A DNA stretch of 64,000 nt from the NCBI RefSeq assembly GCF_000711885.1, contig NZ_KL543995.1:244010-308009 (forward strand), read 5' to 3'. The notes beneath the pieces were generated by a model. It did no database searches and had not been told where the DNA came from. It worked only from the letters and a program-made list of their open reading frames with translations. The stretch's first letter is position 1. The number at the start of each line of letters is the position of its first letter. Of this stretch, positions 1 through 13,016 are shown in pieces. A program made the position numbers and the translations under genes. Origin of the DNA: Chromobacterium haemolyticum DSM 19808. Its GTDB lineage: Bacteria > Pseudomonadota > Gammaproteobacteria > Burkholderiales > Chromobacteriaceae.

Positions 1-617
1 CCGGCAAGACCACGATGATGGATGTGATCACCGGCAAGACCCGGCCCGACGCCGGCAGCGTGTTCTTCGGCCAGACCATAGACCTGCGCCGGCACGACGA
101 GGCCGAAATCGCCCAACTGGGGATAGGGCGCAAATTCCAGAAGCCCACGGTATTCGAGGCGATGACGGTGGCGGACAACCTGGAGCTGGCGCTGGCCGGG
201 GACCGATCGGTGCGTGCCAGCCTGCGCGCGCGGCTGGGCGCGGCTCCGCGCCGCCGCATCGACGAACTGCTGGAACGGGTGCGGCTGCAAGATCAGCGCG
301 GCCGGCTGGCCGGCCTGCTGTCGCACGGCCAAAAGCAATGGCTGGAGATTGGCATGCTGCTTGCTCAGCAACCCAAGCTGCTCTTGCTGGACGAGCCGGT
401 GGCCGGCATGAGCGACGCCGAAACCGAGCAGACCGCGGAGCTGCTGCTGAGCCTGAAGGGCGAGCACTCCCTGATGGTGGTGGAGCACGATATGGATTTC
501 GTCGCCAGCCTGGGCTGCAAGGTGACGGTGCTGGCCGAAGGCGCGGTGCTGGCGGAGGGAACGCTGAGGCAGGTGCAGGCGGACGAGCGGGTGATCGAAG
601 TGTATCTGGGGCGCTGA
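1..617 (+). CDS. urtD: Urea ABC transporter ATP-binding protein UrtD, 5' truncated by window edge
   Basis: This is one of the two cytoplasmic ATPases that power the UrtABCDE urea importer. The window opens inside the Walker A loop: the first codons read S-G-K-T-T, so roughly the first 40-50 residues lie outside. The ABC signature LSHGQKQWLEIG, the Walker B LLLLDEPVAGM and the H-loop VVEHDMDF are all present and intact. The UrtD assignment rests on the paired LivG/LivF-type ATPases lying immediately upstream of urease genes. The next ATPase starts one base after this stop codon, so the two are co-translated. A branched-chain amino acid LivG is the alternative, but the urease context argues for urea. 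urtA, urtB and urtC are expected just upstream (inference). Confidence 0.9.
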   Translation, partial: GKTTMMDVITGKTRPDAGSVFFGQTIDLRRHDEAEIAQLGIGRKFQKPTVFEAMTVADNLELALAGDRSVRASLRARLGAAPRRRIDELLERVRLQDQRGRLAGLLSHGQKQWLEIGMLLAQQPKLLLLDEPVAGMSDAETEQTAELLLSLKGEHSLMVVEHDMDFVASLGCKVTVLAEGAVLAEGTLRQVQADERVIEVYLGR

Positions 618-618
618 C

Positions 619-1317
619 ATGCTGGAAATCGACGGACTGGAACAGTATTACGGCGGCAGCCGCATCCTGCGCGGTATCAGCCTGCGCGCCGAGACTGGGC
701 AGATCACCTGTCTGCTGGGGCGCAACGGCGCGGGCAAGAGCACGCTGCTCAAATGCCTGAGCGGGCAATTGCCGATACGCGGCGGGCGCATGCTCTGGCG
801 CGGCGAGGACATTGCCGCGCTGGCCCCGCATCAGCGCGCGGCGCGCGGCATCGCCTATGTGCCGCAGGGGCGCGAAATCTTTCCGAGGCTGACGGTGGAG
901 GAAAACCTGCGCTTGGGGCTGGCTCGCTTCTCCGGCGCGGCGGGCCGGCGCTTGCCGGACAGCGTGTTCGAGATGTTTCCGGTGCTTGACGAGATGCGCG
1001 GCCGCCGGGGCGGCGACCTGTCCGGCGGCCAGCAGCAGCAATTGGCGATTGGCCGCGCGCTGGTAGGGCGGCCGTCGCTGCTGATGCTGGACGAGCCGAC
1101 CGAGGGCATTCAGCCCTCCATCATCAAGCAGATCGGCGCGGCGATCCGCCAACTGGCGGCTGGACGCGAGATGGCCATTTTGCTGGTGGAGCAGTATTAC
1201 GACTTTGCCGAAGCGCTGGCGGACCGCTATCTGGTGATGGCGCGCGGCGAAGTGGTGCGCAGCGGCCTGGGCGGGGATATGCAGGCGGACGGCGTGCGCG
1301 GACTGTTGGCGATCTGA
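619..1317 (+). CDS. urtE: Urea ABC transporter ATP-binding protein UrtE
   Basis: This is the second ATPase of the urea importer, a LivF-type protein of 232 residues. Walker A (GRNGAGKS) is at residues 34-41. The signature LSGGQQQQLAIGRAL and Walker B LLMLDEPTEGIQPSII follow; the EGIQPSII stretch is typical of UrtE. The start is one base after the urtD stop and the stop is 3 bases before ureD. The transporter and the enzyme are therefore one transcription unit, so urea uptake and hydrolysis should be co-regulated. All catalytic motifs look functional. Confidence 0.92.
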   Translation: MLEIDGLEQYYGGSRILRGISLRAETGQITCLLGRNGAGKSTLLKCLSGQLPIRGGRMLWRGEDIAALAPHQRAARGIAYVPQGREIFPRLTVEENLRLGLARFSGAAGRRLPDSVFEMFPVLDEMRGRRGGDLSGGQQQQLAIGRALVGRPSLLMLDEPTEGIQPSIIKQIGAAIRQLAAGREMAILLVEQYYDFAEALADRYLVMARGEVVRSGLGGDMQADGVRGLLAI

Positions 1318-1320
1318 GCG

Positions 1321-2163
1321 ATGCGCCGCGACTCCGCCGCCATCGGCCTGCCGCCGCCCTGGGCCGCCGAACTGGAACTGGCTTACCAGCGCCGCGACGG
1401 GCGCACCATTCCGGTGCGGCGCCGGCATTGCGGCCCTTTGAGGGTGCAACGCCACTTCATCGACGCCGCCGGCCAGTGCCAGCACATCATCGTGCACCCG
1501 CCGGGGGGCATGGCGGGCGGCGACAGCCTGAATCTGGCGGTGAGTTTGGAGGAGGGCGCGGACGCGCTGCTGACCAGCCCCGGCGCCGCCAAGTGGTACG
1601 ACGGATTCGGCCGCCCGGCCAGCCAGCGGCTGGAGCTGAGCTTGGCTCCCGGCGCGCGGCTGGAATGGCTGCCGCTGGAAACCATTCTGTTCGCCGGCGC
1701 GGAGGTGAGCTTGCAAGGCCGCGTCCGGCTGCAGGGCGACGCCGCGCTGCTGTACGGCGATGTGCTCTGCCTGGGGCGTCCGGCCTGCGGCGAGCGTTTC
1801 GACCGCGGCCGCTGGCGGCAAAGCCTGGACATTGAACGCGACGGCCGGCTGATTTGGTGCGAGCGCGCCGCCTTGGCCGGCGGGGACCGCATGCTGGACG
1901 CGGCGGCGGGGATGGGCGGCCAGACCGTGGCCGGCCTGCTGCTGTGGGCCGGGCCGGCGCTGCCGGCGGCCTTGCACCAGGCGATCTTGGAACTGCCGCT
2001 GACGGGCCGCGCCGCCGCCAGCCAGCTGCCGGATGTCTGGCTGGCGCGCTTCATCGGGGACAGCGCCGAAGCCGCCCATCATTGGCTGCGGCGGGCCCGG
2101 CGTTTGCTTTACCCGTTCACCCATGGCCGCGCGGCGCAGGAGCCGCGCATCTGGGCGACTTGA
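1321..2163 (+). CDS. ureD: Urease accessory protein UreD
   Basis: UreD (280 residues) is the scaffold that binds the urease apoprotein and, with UreF and UreG, delivers nickel through an internal tunnel. Recognisable family stretches are RHCGPLRVQRHFI near residue 35, HPPGGMAGGDSL near residue 60 and the SPGAAKWY segment. The length is normal for the family. It starts 3 bases after urtE and is the first gene of the ureDABCEFG order, the common betaproteobacterial arrangement. The small gap to ureA (27 bases) holds no obvious promoter. Confidence 0.94.
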   Translation: MRRDSAAIGLPPPWAAELELAYQRRDGRTIPVRRRHCGPLRVQRHFIDAAGQCQHIIVHPPGGMAGGDSLNLAVSLEEGADALLTSPGAAKWYDGFGRPASQRLELSLAPGARLEWLPLETILFAGAEVSLQGRVRLQGDAALLYGDVLCLGRPACGERFDRGRWRQSLDIERDGRLIWCERAALAGGDRMLDAAAGMGGQTVAGLLLWAGPALPAALHQAILELPLTGRAAASQLPDVWLARFIGDSAEAAHHWLRRARRLLYPFTHGRAAQEPRIWAT

Positions 2164-2190
2164 CCCTTCAATGAGAAATGGTATTTCACG

Positions 2191-2493
2191 ATGGAATTGA
2201 CGCCCAGAGAAAAAGACAAGCTGCTGATCTTCACCGCCGGCCTGCTGGCGGAGCGCCGCCGCGCGCGGGGCCTGAAGCTGAACTATCCGGAGGCGATGGC
2301 TTACATCAGCGCCGCCATCATGGAGGGTGCGCGCGACGGCAGGAGCGTGGCGGAGCTGATGCATTACGGCGCCACGCTGCTGGGCCGCGAGGAGGTGATG
2401 GACGGCGTGGCCGAGATGATCGCCGATATTCAGGTGGAAGCCACTTTCCCGGACGGCACCAAGCTGGTCACCGTCCATCAGCCCATTGTATGA
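2191..2493 (+). CDS. ureA: Urease subunit gamma
   Basis: This is the 100-residue gamma subunit of the three-chain urease (UreABC trimer of trimers). It begins [20 protein letters not shown], the classical UreA N-terminus, and ends with the conserved [14 protein letters not shown] segment. The protein is cytoplasmic and carries no catalytic residues but is structurally required. The ureB start lies 10 bases beyond the stop. An upstream ATG at 2486 that would overlap the ureA end is in frame with ureB but gives an atypical N-terminus. Confidence 0.96.
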   Translation: MELTPREKDKLLIFTAGLLAERRRARGLKLNYPEAMAYISAAIMEGARDGRSVAELMHYGATLLGREEVMDGVAEMIADIQVEATFPDGTKLVTVHQPIV

Positions 2494-2503
2494 GGACGCC
2501 GCG

Positions 2504-2805
2504 ATGATTCCGGGACAGATCCAGGCCGCCGAAGGCGAGATCGAACTCAACGCCGGCCGCCGCACCGTGACGCTGACGGTGGCCAATACCGGCGACCGGC
2601 CTATCCAGGTGGGCTCGCACTATCACTTTGCCGAAACCAACGACGCCTTGCAGTTCGACCGCGCCGCCGCCCGCGGCTGCCGGCTGAACATCGCGGCCGG
2701 CACCGCGGTGCGCTTTGAACCGGGACAGACCCGCAGCGTGGAACTGGTGGAGCTGGCCGGCCTGAGGCGGGTGTTCGGCTTTCAGGGCCGGGTAATGGGG
2801 GGCTT

Positions 2806-2809
<4 letters not shown>
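2504..2809 (+). CDS. ureB: Urease subunit beta
   Basis: This is the beta subunit, 101 residues from the chosen start. I chose the ATG at 2504 because it gives MIPGQIQ, the near-universal UreB N-terminus, and has GAGGACG upstream; an in-frame ATG at 2486 would add six residues overlapping ureA. The conserved [20 protein letters not shown] and the C-terminal [12 protein letters not shown] are present. The stop overlaps the ureC start by 4 bases (ATGA type), giving strong translational coupling of beta and alpha. Confidence 0.95.
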
Positions 2810-4506
<1,697 letters not shown>

Positions 4507-4515
4507 GAGGATGCC

Positions 4516-5010
4516 ATGTTGCTGCTGACACGCCGCGCCGACGATGCGAGCGCCTGGGACGATGAGCTGCTGATGAGTTGCGAACTGCGCGGCAAGCGCC
4601 GGCTACGCACCCGCAGCGCCGCCGGAGAAGACTGCGGGCTGTTTCTGGAGCCGGGGCCGCCGCTGGCCGACGGCGAAGTGCTGCAGGCAGAGGATGGCCG
4701 CCGGGTGCGGGTAGTGGCTGCGGCGGAAGCCTTGCTGCATGTCAGTTGCGCCGACGCCATGGCCTTGACCCGCGCGGCTTACCACCTGGGCAACCGCCAT
4801 GTGCATCTGCAAGTGGGCGACGGCTGGCTGCGGTTGCTGGACGACGAGGTGCTGGCGCGGATGCTGGAGCAGATGGGCGCGCAGGTGCGAAAAATCGACG
4901 CGCCGTTTCAGCCGGAGGCCGGCGCTTACGGCGGCGGCCATCACCACTCCCACGGCAAAGAGGCGGCCTTCCAATATCCGCCGCGGCTGCATCAGTACGG
5001 CGCGGCATGA
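4516..5010 (+). CDS. ureE: Urease accessory protein UreE (nickel metallochaperone)
   Basis: UreE (164 residues) is the nickel-binding chaperone that passes Ni2+ to UreG. The core has the conserved LGNRHVHLQV segment with the interface histidine. The C-terminal tail is only mildly histidine-rich (GGGHHHSHG near residue 140), much shorter than the Klebsiella poly-His tail. It starts 9 bases after ureC with GAGAGGATG as ribosome-binding context and ends in a 4-base overlap with ureF. Confidence 0.94.
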   Translation: MLLLTRRADDASAWDDELLMSCELRGKRRLRTRSAAGEDCGLFLEPGPPLADGEVLQAEDGRRVRVVAAAEALLHVSCADAMALTRAAYHLGNRHVHLQVGDGWLRLLDDEVLARMLEQMGAQVRKIDAPFQPEAGAYGGGHHHSHGKEAAFQYPPRLHQYGAA

Positions 5011-5687
5011 GCGCGCTGTCGCGGCTGCAACTGCTGCGGCTGGCCAGTCCGGGCCTGCCTATCGGCGCGTATAGCTACTCGCAAGGGCTGGAGAGCGCGC
5101 TGGAGCTGGGCCTGGTGCATGACGCCGCCAGCGCCGCCGCCTGGCTGGGCGATGTGTTGCAAGGACCGCTGGCCCGTTTTGAAGCCGCGCTGCTGGCTCA
5201 GGCCTGGCGCGCGCTGGCCGCCGACGATCAACCGGCGCTGGCGCGGATCAATCAGCAATTGCTGGCCAGCCGAGACAGCCGCGAATTGAGGCAGGAAACC
5301 GTGCAGATGGGGTATTCGCTGCGCCGCTTGCTGCAAGCGCTGCCGGAGTGCGCCGCTTTGCCGTGGCCGGCCGGCCTGGAGCAGCCGGAGTTGGCGCTGC
5401 CGGCGGTATGGGCGCAGGCGGCGCGCGCGCTGGGCGCGGACGAGGCCGGCGCGGTGGATGCTTATCTATGGAGCTGGCTGGAAAACCAAGTCACGGTTCT
5501 GCTCAAGGCGATGCCGATGGGACAGACGGCCGGCCAGCAATTGTTGTCGGCGCTGTTGCCGGCCGTGGCCGCGGCCGGCGCGGAGGCGAGACGGATGCCG
5601 GCGGAACAACTGAGCAATTTCGCCCCTGGCCTCGCCTGGGCGGCGATGAAGCATGAAACCCAGTACAGCAGGCTGTTCCGGTCTTGA
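5007..5687 (+). CDS. ureF: Urease accessory protein UreF
   Basis: UreF (226 residues) acts with UreD and UreG in the nickel-insertion complex and gates UreG GTPase activity. The start is the ATG at 5007, overlapping the ureE stop (ATGA). It yields [26 protein letters not shown] in successive residues, the family N-terminus. The open frame extends upstream to 4578, but that part lies antisense-like inside ureE and is not coding. The C-terminal conserved [24 protein letters not shown] is intact. Confidence 0.95.
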   Translation: MSALSRLQLLRLASPGLPIGAYSYSQGLESALELGLVHDAASAAAWLGDVLQGPLARFEAALLAQAWRALAADDQPALARINQQLLASRDSRELRQETVQMGYSLRRLLQALPECAALPWPAGLEQPELALPAVWAQAARALGADEAGAVDAYLWSWLENQVTVLLKAMPMGQTAGQQLLSALLPAVAAAGAEARRMPAEQLSNFAPGLAWAAMKHETQYSRLFRS

Positions 5688-5718
5688 GCCGGCGGCCGCG
5701 ATCTCAAGGAGAATAGCG

Positions 5719-6384
5719 ATGAACACAACAGGACTCGCCAAGGGCCGCGGACCGTTGCGGGTGGGCATAGGCGGGCCGGTGGGCTCCGGCAAGACCCACC
5801 TGACCTGGGCGCTGTGCGCGGCGCTGCGCGATAAATACAATGTCGCCGCCGTGACCAACGACATCTACACCCAAGAAGACGCGCAATTCCTGGTCCAGCA
5901 TCAAGCGCTGGAGGCGGATCGCATCATCGGCGTGGAAACCGGCGGCTGCCCGCACACCGCCATCCGTGAGGACGCGTCGATCAACTTGGAGGCGGTGGCG
6001 CGGCTGAACGCCCGCCATCCCGGCCTGGATATCATCTTCATCGAAAGCGGCGGCGACAACCTGGCCGCCACTTTCAGCCCGGAGTTGTCCGATCTGACGC
6101 TGTACGTGATCGATGTGTCCGCCGGCGACAAGATTCCGCGCAAGGGGGGGCCGGGCATCTGCAAGTCGGACCTGCTGGTGATCAACAAGATCGATCTGGC
6201 GCCGTTGGTGGGGGCCTCGCTGGACGTGATGGCGATCGACGCCGGCCGCATGCGCGGCGAGCGGCCCTTCGTTTTTTCCAATCTCAAGCTTGGTCAGGGT
6301 CTGGCCGACATCATCGCCTTTGTCGAAACCCAGGGCATGCTGCAACTCAACGTCTCAGGAGCCGAAAATGACTCTCTTGCGTAA
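5719..6384 (+). CDS. ureG: Urease accessory GTPase UreG
   Basis: UreG (221 residues) is the SIMIBI-class GTPase that drives nickel insertion. I chose ATG 5719, preceded by AAGGAG at 5706-5711; the frame is open to 5653 inside ureF. The P-loop GPVGSGKT is at residues 19-26, the metal-binding Cys-Pro-His appears in [11 protein letters not shown], and the guanine-specificity NKID is present ([12 protein letters not shown]). The gene overlaps the next one by 17 bases. Confidence 0.96.
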   Translation: MNTTGLAKGRGPLRVGIGGPVGSGKTHLTWALCAALRDKYNVAAVTNDIYTQEDAQFLVQHQALEADRIIGVETGGCPHTAIREDASINLEAVARLNARHPGLDIIFIESGGDNLAATFSPELSDLTLYVIDVSAGDKIPRKGGPGICKSDLLVINKIDLAPLVGASLDVMAIDAGRMRGERPFVFSNLKLGQGLADIIAFVETQGMLQLNVSGAENDSLA

Positions 6385-6958
6385 ACCTCCGTCGGCCGCG
6401 CTGGCCATATTGCTGGTCAGCGGGCTGGCCCAGGCTCACCCCGGTCACGCCGTCGCCGGTTTCTCCAGCGGCCTGGCGCATCCGCTTGGCGGGCTGGACC
6501 ACCTCTTGGCCATGCTGGCGGTGGGCTTGTGGTCGTGGCGGCTGGGCGGCGCGGCCCGATGGCAAGGACCGCTGACCTTCATGGCTTTGCTGGCGATTGG
6601 CGGCGTCCTGGGCTGGTTGGGCGTGAGCGCGGCGGCGCTGGAAAGCGGCATCGCCGCCAGCGTGATCGCGCTGGGCTTGCCGCTGGCCTTCGCCTTGCAG
6701 CCGCGACGGGGGCTGGCCTTGACGGCGATTGCCGGTTTCGCCTTGCTGCATGGCATCGCCCATGGTCAGGAGATGCCGCACGACGCCTCCGGCTTGGCTT
6801 ACGCCGCCGGTTTCGTGCTGGCTTCCGGCCTGTTGCACGCGGCCGGCTTGTTGTTGGGGCGAGCGGAAGCGCGCTTTGCGCTGGGCGAACGGCTGGGCCG
6901 CGTTGTCGGCGGCGGCATCGCCCTGTGCGGAGCGCTGATGCTGGGCGGCTGGGTCTAG
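6368..6958 (+). CDS. ureJ: HupE/UreJ family nickel permease
   Basis: This is a 196-residue polytopic membrane protein of the HupE/UreJ family, thought to supply nickel for urease or hydrogenase. A cleavable signal-like N-terminus ends in AQAHPGHA. The family nickel motif [12 protein letters not shown] follows near residue 38, and a second histidine motif is in [12 protein letters not shown]. About six hydrophobic segments are visible. It overlaps ureG by 17 bases, so it is the last gene of the urease operon; a strong hairpin follows. I use ureJ because of the urease context; HupE is the same family. Confidence 0.9.
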   Translation: MTLLRKPPSAALAILLVSGLAQAHPGHAVAGFSSGLAHPLGGLDHLLAMLAVGLWSWRLGGAARWQGPLTFMALLAIGGVLGWLGVSAAALESGIAASVIALGLPLAFALQPRRGLALTAIAGFALLHGIAHGQEMPHDASGLAYAAGFVLASGLLHAAGLLLGRAEARFALGERLGRVVGGGIALCGALMLGGWV

Positions 6959-7010
6959 CGGCGCGGCAAGGCAGGGCGCCGGCGGGTAAGCGGCCATCTT
7001 GCCAATGAAA

Positions 7011-7032
7011 AAACGCCGGCAAGCCGGCGTTT
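7011..7032. terminator. Bidirectional hairpin between ureJ and the kinase gene
   Basis: A perfect inverted repeat (AAACGCCGGC, 2-base spacer, GCCGGCGTTT) lies between convergent genes. A and T tracts on both sides make it a rho-independent terminator candidate for both the urease operon and the minus-strand kinase gene. Confidence 0.8.
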
Positions 7033-7057
7033 TCCGCTGAGACGGCCAGGGGCCGGT

Positions 7058-7579
7058 TCAGGCCTCCGCGTTGTGGTGGGCGACTACGTTGAAGCCTTCC
7101 TGCGGGCTGGGCGGCACGAAGTAGCGGGTGATGTGGTCGAACTCCGCCTCGCTGACGCTGAACGGGTGGGCGCCCTTGGCGTTGCGCTGACGCAGCCGCG
7201 CCTTGCAGGCTTCGTCGCTGACGTCCAGCAGGTGCAGCTGGTGCGCCGCGCCGCTGGCGTCGATCAGCTCGCGCATCCAGCGGCGGCTGTCCAGTGTATT
7301 GGCCGGCATGTCCAGCACCACGGACAGGCCTTGGCGCAGCAGGGAGGCGATGTGGGCGGTCAGCGCCTGTTTGAGCGACTGCGAGCGGCGCACGTAGTCG
7401 GTCATGGTACGGATCTCGCCGGGATAAAGCTGGGCCAGCCATTCGTCCTCGCTGATCAGTACGGTGCGAGCTTGTTTGGCCAGGTTGCGGGTCAAGGTGG
7501 ACTTGCCCGCGGCGATCTTGCCGCAAACCAGATGCAGCGTCGCCGCGGCCGTGTCTTTGGATTGTTCATTGCTAGGCAT
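7058..7579 (-). CDS. Small P-loop ATPase / zeta-type kinase
   Basis: This is a 173-residue cytoplasmic P-loop NTPase of the predicted-kinase (zeta/AAA_33) type. Walker A is GKIAAGKST close to the N-terminus. A later LVISEDEWLA-like segment (ISEDEWLAQLYPGEI) resembles the nucleotide kinase D-E-x motif, and VLDMPANTLDSRRWMREL looks like the Walker B region. I chose the ATG at 7579, with AGGAGA five bases upstream, over the ATG at 7603. The substrate is unknown. No antitoxin-like partner is adjacent, so a toxin role is not supported. Confidence 0.8.
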   Translation of the reverse strand: MPSNEQSKDTAAATLHLVCGKIAAGKSTLTRNLAKQARTVLISEDEWLAQLYPGEIRTMTDYVRRSQSLKQALTAHIASLLRQGLSVVLDMPANTLDSRRWMRELIDASGAAHQLHLLDVSDEACKARLRQRNAKGAHPFSVSEAEFDHITRYFVPPSPQEGFNVVAHHNAEA

Positions 7580-7610
7580 GGCAGTCTCCTGGTGGTGGCT
7601 CATATGAAAA

Positions 7611-7631
7611 AACCCGCCGGGAGGGCGGGTT
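7611..7631 (-). terminator. Minus-strand rho-independent terminator with no assigned gene
   Basis: AACCCGCC, a 5-base loop and GGCGGGTT form an 8-bp stem followed, on the minus strand, by a run of T at 7605-7612. It sits just upstream of the kinase start, so it cannot end that gene. It must serve a transcript coming from the right, where only a very short reading frame (7655-7717) is visible. Confidence 0.75.
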
Positions 7632-7654
7632 GCCGGGCTTCGTCTGGCCGCGCG

Positions 7655-7717
7655 CTAACCCGCCCCGAAACGGGCGTCGATCCAATCTTGGCTGGCATAG
7701 GGGACGAAACGGCGCAT
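7655..7717 (-). CDS. Possible 20-residue microprotein or gene remnant
   Basis: The minus strand encodes MRRFVPYASQDWIDARFGAG followed by TAG, 24 bases before a clear minus-strand terminator. The frame remains open further upstream and reads plausibly (RFDKQASSGDHKPT before the Met), but no start with a good ribosome-binding site is seen there. It could be a microprotein or the 3' remnant of a gene whose 5' end was replaced by the SRAP gene on the other strand. The amino-acid composition looks protein-like, and the terminator is the main supporting evidence. Confidence 0.3.
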   Translation of the reverse strand: MRRFVPYASQDWIDARFGAG

Positions 7718-7801
7718 AGTGGGCTTATGGTCGCCGCTTGAGGCTTGCTTGTCAAACCGAGGCGGCGGGCCGGCCGCCGCAATATCCGGTAAACTGCGGC
7801 G

Positions 7802-8491
7802 ATGTGCGTCAACTATCTATGTCCCCATCCCGATCAACTGCCGCTGTTCGGCGTGGAGCCTGGCGGGCTGGTCTGGCAGGAAGAGGCCTGGCAGGACTAC
7901 GCCGCTCCCTTCATCGTGGCCGGCCGCCAGGGCCTGGAGCTGCGGCTGGGCAATTACGGGCTGGTGCCCAAGCGCCATCAACCGGATGGCCTGCGGTTGT
8001 CCACCACCAACGCGCGCTCGGAAACCGTGGCCGAGCTGAAAAACTTCCGCTACCCGTGGCGGGCCGGTCAGCGTTGCCTGGTGCCGATGCGGGCCTTCTT
8101 CGAACCTTCGTATGAAACCGGCCGCGCGGTGCGTTGGCGAATCGGCTTGGCCGACGATGCTCCGTTCGCGGTGGCTGGGTTGTGGCGGGCGTGGTCGGAG
8201 CCGGACGGCTCAATCAGCCACGCCTTCACTCAGTTGACGGTAAACGCCGAGGCGCACGCGCTGATGCGCCGCACGCATAAGCCTGAGGACGAAAAGCGTT
8301 CGCTGGTGATTGTGCGGCCGGAGGATTACCTGGCCTGGCTGACGGCGCGCCGCCCGGACGACGCGCATCGCTTGCTGCGGCTGTTTCCGGCGGAGGAGAT
8401 GCGCGCCGAGGACGCGCCGCTGGCGCCGCGCCAGGGCGGGTCCAAGCCGGCGCCTCAGCCGCTGCCGCGTACATTGGGTTTATTCGACTGA
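7802..8491 (+). CDS. SRAP/YedK-family DNA-protein crosslink protein
   Basis: This 229-residue protein belongs to the SOS-response-associated peptidase (SRAP, YedK/HMCES) family, which shields abasic sites in single-stranded DNA by a covalent bond through Cys2. The required residues are visible: Cys2 directly after the initiator Met, N70 in STTNARSET, E101 in RAFFEPSYE and a histidine at 159 in RRTHKPEDE. The usual HxRMP box is changed to THKPED, so it is a divergent member. It stands alone between a kinase and fumC on the other strand. No LexA box could be recognised by eye. Confidence 0.85.
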   Translation: MCVNYLCPHPDQLPLFGVEPGGLVWQEEAWQDYAAPFIVAGRQGLELRLGNYGLVPKRHQPDGLRLSTTNARSETVAELKNFRYPWRAGQRCLVPMRAFFEPSYETGRAVRWRIGLADDAPFAVAGLWRAWSEPDGSISHAFTQLTVNAEAHALMRRTHKPEDEKRSLVIVRPEDYLAWLTARRPDDAHRLLRLFPAEEMRAEDAPLAPRQGGSKPAPQPLPRTLGLFD

Positions 8492-8505
8492 GCGCCGGCG
8501 GTCTG

Positions 8506-8560
8506 TTCATGCTCTTCCTCTTCGCCCCGCGAACCACGAGGAAGAGCGTGAACCGGTTTT
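8506..8560 (+). terminator. Long hairpin terminator after the SRAP gene
   Basis: A 15-bp stem with one G-T wobble (8506-8520 paired with 8538-8552, arm GCTCTTCCTC) and a 17-base loop is followed by CCGGTTTTTA. It lies between the SRAP gene and the convergent fumC end. Confidence 0.7.
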
Positions 8561-9939
8561 TAGATCATCGCCTTCGGATCCACCCACTGGTCAAACTGCT
8601 CCGCCGTCACATAGCCCAGCTCCAGCGCCGCCTGCTTGAGGGTGCCGCCGTTGGCGTGGGCCAGCTTGGCGATGGCGGCGGCCTTGTCGTAGCCGATGTG
8701 CGGATTGAGCGCGGTGACCAGCATGAGCGATTGCTCCAGCAATTGCTCGATGCGAGGACGGTTTGCCTGCATGCCGCGCACGCAATGATGGTTGAGGCTG
8801 TCCATGCCGTCTGCGAGCAGGCGCACGCTCTGCTGGAAGTTGTGCGCGATCAGCGGCTTGAACACGTTCAACTCGAAGTTTCCGGAAGCGGCGCCGATGG
8901 ACAGCGCCACGTCGTTGCCCAGCACTTGGCAGCACAGCATGGTCATCGCCTCGCACTGGGTGGGGTTGACCTTGCCCGGCATGATGGAGCTGCCCGGTTC
9001 GTTTTCCGGAATCAGCAGTTCGCCCAGGCCGCTGCGCGGGCCGGATGCCAGCCAGCGGATGTCGTTGGCGATCTTGATCAAGGCGGTGGCCAGTTGTTTG
9101 AGCGCGCCGTGCGAGTGCACCTGCGCGTCGTGCCCGGCCAGCGCGGCGAATTTATTGCCGGCGCTGACAAAGGGCAGGCCGCAAGCGCGGTTGAGTTCGG
9201 CCGCCACGCGCGGGCCGAACTCCGGGTGGGTGTTGAGGCCGGTGCCCACGGCGGTACCTCCCACGGCCAGTTGGTAGAGGCCGGGCAACGCGGCGCGGAC
9301 GGCGTGTTCCGCTTGCTCCAGCTGATCCACCCAGCCTGACAGCTCCTGGCCCAAAGTCAGCGGAGTGGCGTCCTGCAAATGGGTGCGGCCGATCTTGACG
9401 ATGTCGGCGAAGGCGGCCGCTTTGTCCACCAGCGCGGCGCGCAGCCGGCTCAGCGCCGGCAGCAGCCGGTCATGCACCGCGCGCGCGGCGGCCACGTGCA
9501 TGGCGGTGGGATAAATGTCGTTGGAGGATTGGCCGCGGTTGACGTCGTCGTTGGGGTGGACGAGCCGACCGGGGCCGCGCTCGCCGCCCAGCAGTTCCGA
9601 GGCGCGGTTGGCCAGTACCTCGTTCATGTTCATATTGGTTTGAGTGCCGGAGCCGGTTTGCCATACCGACAAGGGGAAAGCGTCCGGGTGTTTGCCGGCC
9701 AGCACTTCGTCGGCGGCGGCGACGACGGCGTCGGCCTTGTTCGCCGGCAGCTTGCCCAGCTCGCGGTTGGTCAGCGCGGCAGCGCGCTTGACTTGGGCCA
9801 GCGCCAGGATCAGTTCTTGCGGCATGGTTTCGTTGGAGATGGCGAAGTGGCCGAGCGAGCGCTGGGTTTGCGCGCCCCACAGCGCATTGGCCGGAACTTC
9901 AATGTCGCCGAAGGAATCGTGTTCTATTCTGTGTGTCAT
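8560..9939 (-). CDS. fumC: Class II fumarate hydratase
   Basis: FumC (459 residues) is the iron-free, homotetrameric fumarase of the TCA cycle. The family signature [13 protein letters not shown] is present with the catalytic serine, as is the active-site [10 protein letters not shown]. The substrate loop [15 protein letters not shown] is also seen. I chose ATG 9939 ([12 protein letters not shown]) with GAAAGG upstream; the frame stays open to 10005. The neighbour across the intergenic region is aconitase, another TCA enzyme, transcribed the other way. Being oxidant-resistant, FumC often serves under iron limitation (family knowledge). Confidence 0.96.
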   Translation of the reverse strand: MTHRIEHDSFGDIEVPANALWGAQTQRSLGHFAISNETMPQELILALAQVKRAAALTNRELGKLPANKADAVVAAADEVLAGKHPDAFPLSVWQTGSGTQTNMNMNEVLANRASELLGGERGPGRLVHPNDDVNRGQSSNDIYPTAMHVAAARAVHDRLLPALSRLRAALVDKAAAFADIVKIGRTHLQDATPLTLGQELSGWVDQLEQAEHAVRAALPGLYQLAVGGTAVGTGLNTHPEFGPRVAAELNRACGLPFVSAGNKFAALAGHDAQVHSHGALKQLATALIKIANDIRWLASGPRSGLGELLIPENEPGSSIMPGKVNPTQCEAMTMLCCQVLGNDVALSIGAASGNFELNVFKPLIAHNFQQSVRLLADGMDSLNHHCVRGMQANRPRIEQLLEQSLMLVTALNPHIGYDKAAAIAKLAHANGGTLKQAALELGYVTAEQFDQWVDPKAMI

Positions 9940-10088
9940 GGCATGCCTTTCGCACGGGAATGAGGTTTCGATTGTATGCCAAATGCAAGGCAAGGGCTGA
10001 ACCATTGACCTGTTTTAGGGTCTGAATACAAGGCGGAGCACCTCGGACTGGCCGCTTTTCGAGGTGCTCCCATCGTTTTGGCCTTTGA

Positions 10089-10231
10089 GAGCGTGTTGAC
10101 GATCTCGCGAGAAAAAGCGAGACAAGACGAAAACAGCGGAGAAAGTGGCACGTACATGGGGTACATGAGCGTTTCGACACTGTACTCACCGTGTCGAGTC
10201 TGACGAATCGCAGCAGATCGTAAACAGGTTC
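10089..10231. mobile_element. Family 1 inverted-repeat element (MITE-like), copy a
   Basis: This is a 143-bp element with terminal inverted repeats: GAGCGTGTTGACGATCT at the left, and GAACCTGTTTACGATCT reading in from the right. The interior has the family core AGCGAGACAAGACGAAAAC. The flanks are TGA on the left and TTG on the right, so no target duplication survives here. It fills much of the 327-bp fumC-acnA gap and ends 35 bases before the acnA start, so it may carry or displace acnA promoter sequence. The remaining sequence in this gap (9940-10088) shows no gene. Confidence 0.8.
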
Positions 10232-10266
10232 TTGGCTTGCATCTTGGCTTTCAACAGGAGTCCACC

Positions 10267-12939
<2,673 letters not shown>

Positions 12940-12962
12940 GCGCCGTATTTTGAACGGCGCTT

Positions 12963-12999
12963 AATGAACAACAGCCGCTCAAAGCGGCTGTTGTTCATT
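12963..12999. terminator. 17-bp perfect-stem terminator between acnA and potF-like gene
   Basis: The arms at 12963-12979 and 12983-12999 are perfectly complementary around a 3-base loop, with A/T-rich ends. It lies between convergent genes and can end transcription in both directions. Confidence 0.85.
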
Positions 13000-13016
13000 G
13001 GCGGCGCGGCGTGGAT

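Noticed and set aside
28-2586. An 852-codon minus-strand open frame across urtD-ureB
   Set aside because: It is antisense to several clearly conserved genes; in GC-rich DNA the complementary frame stays open by codon bias. Its translation is Ala/Arg/Gln/Pro-rich without motifs.
7058-7579. Zeta toxin of a toxin-antitoxin pair
   Set aside because: No antitoxin gene is adjacent, and the family includes many ordinary kinases.
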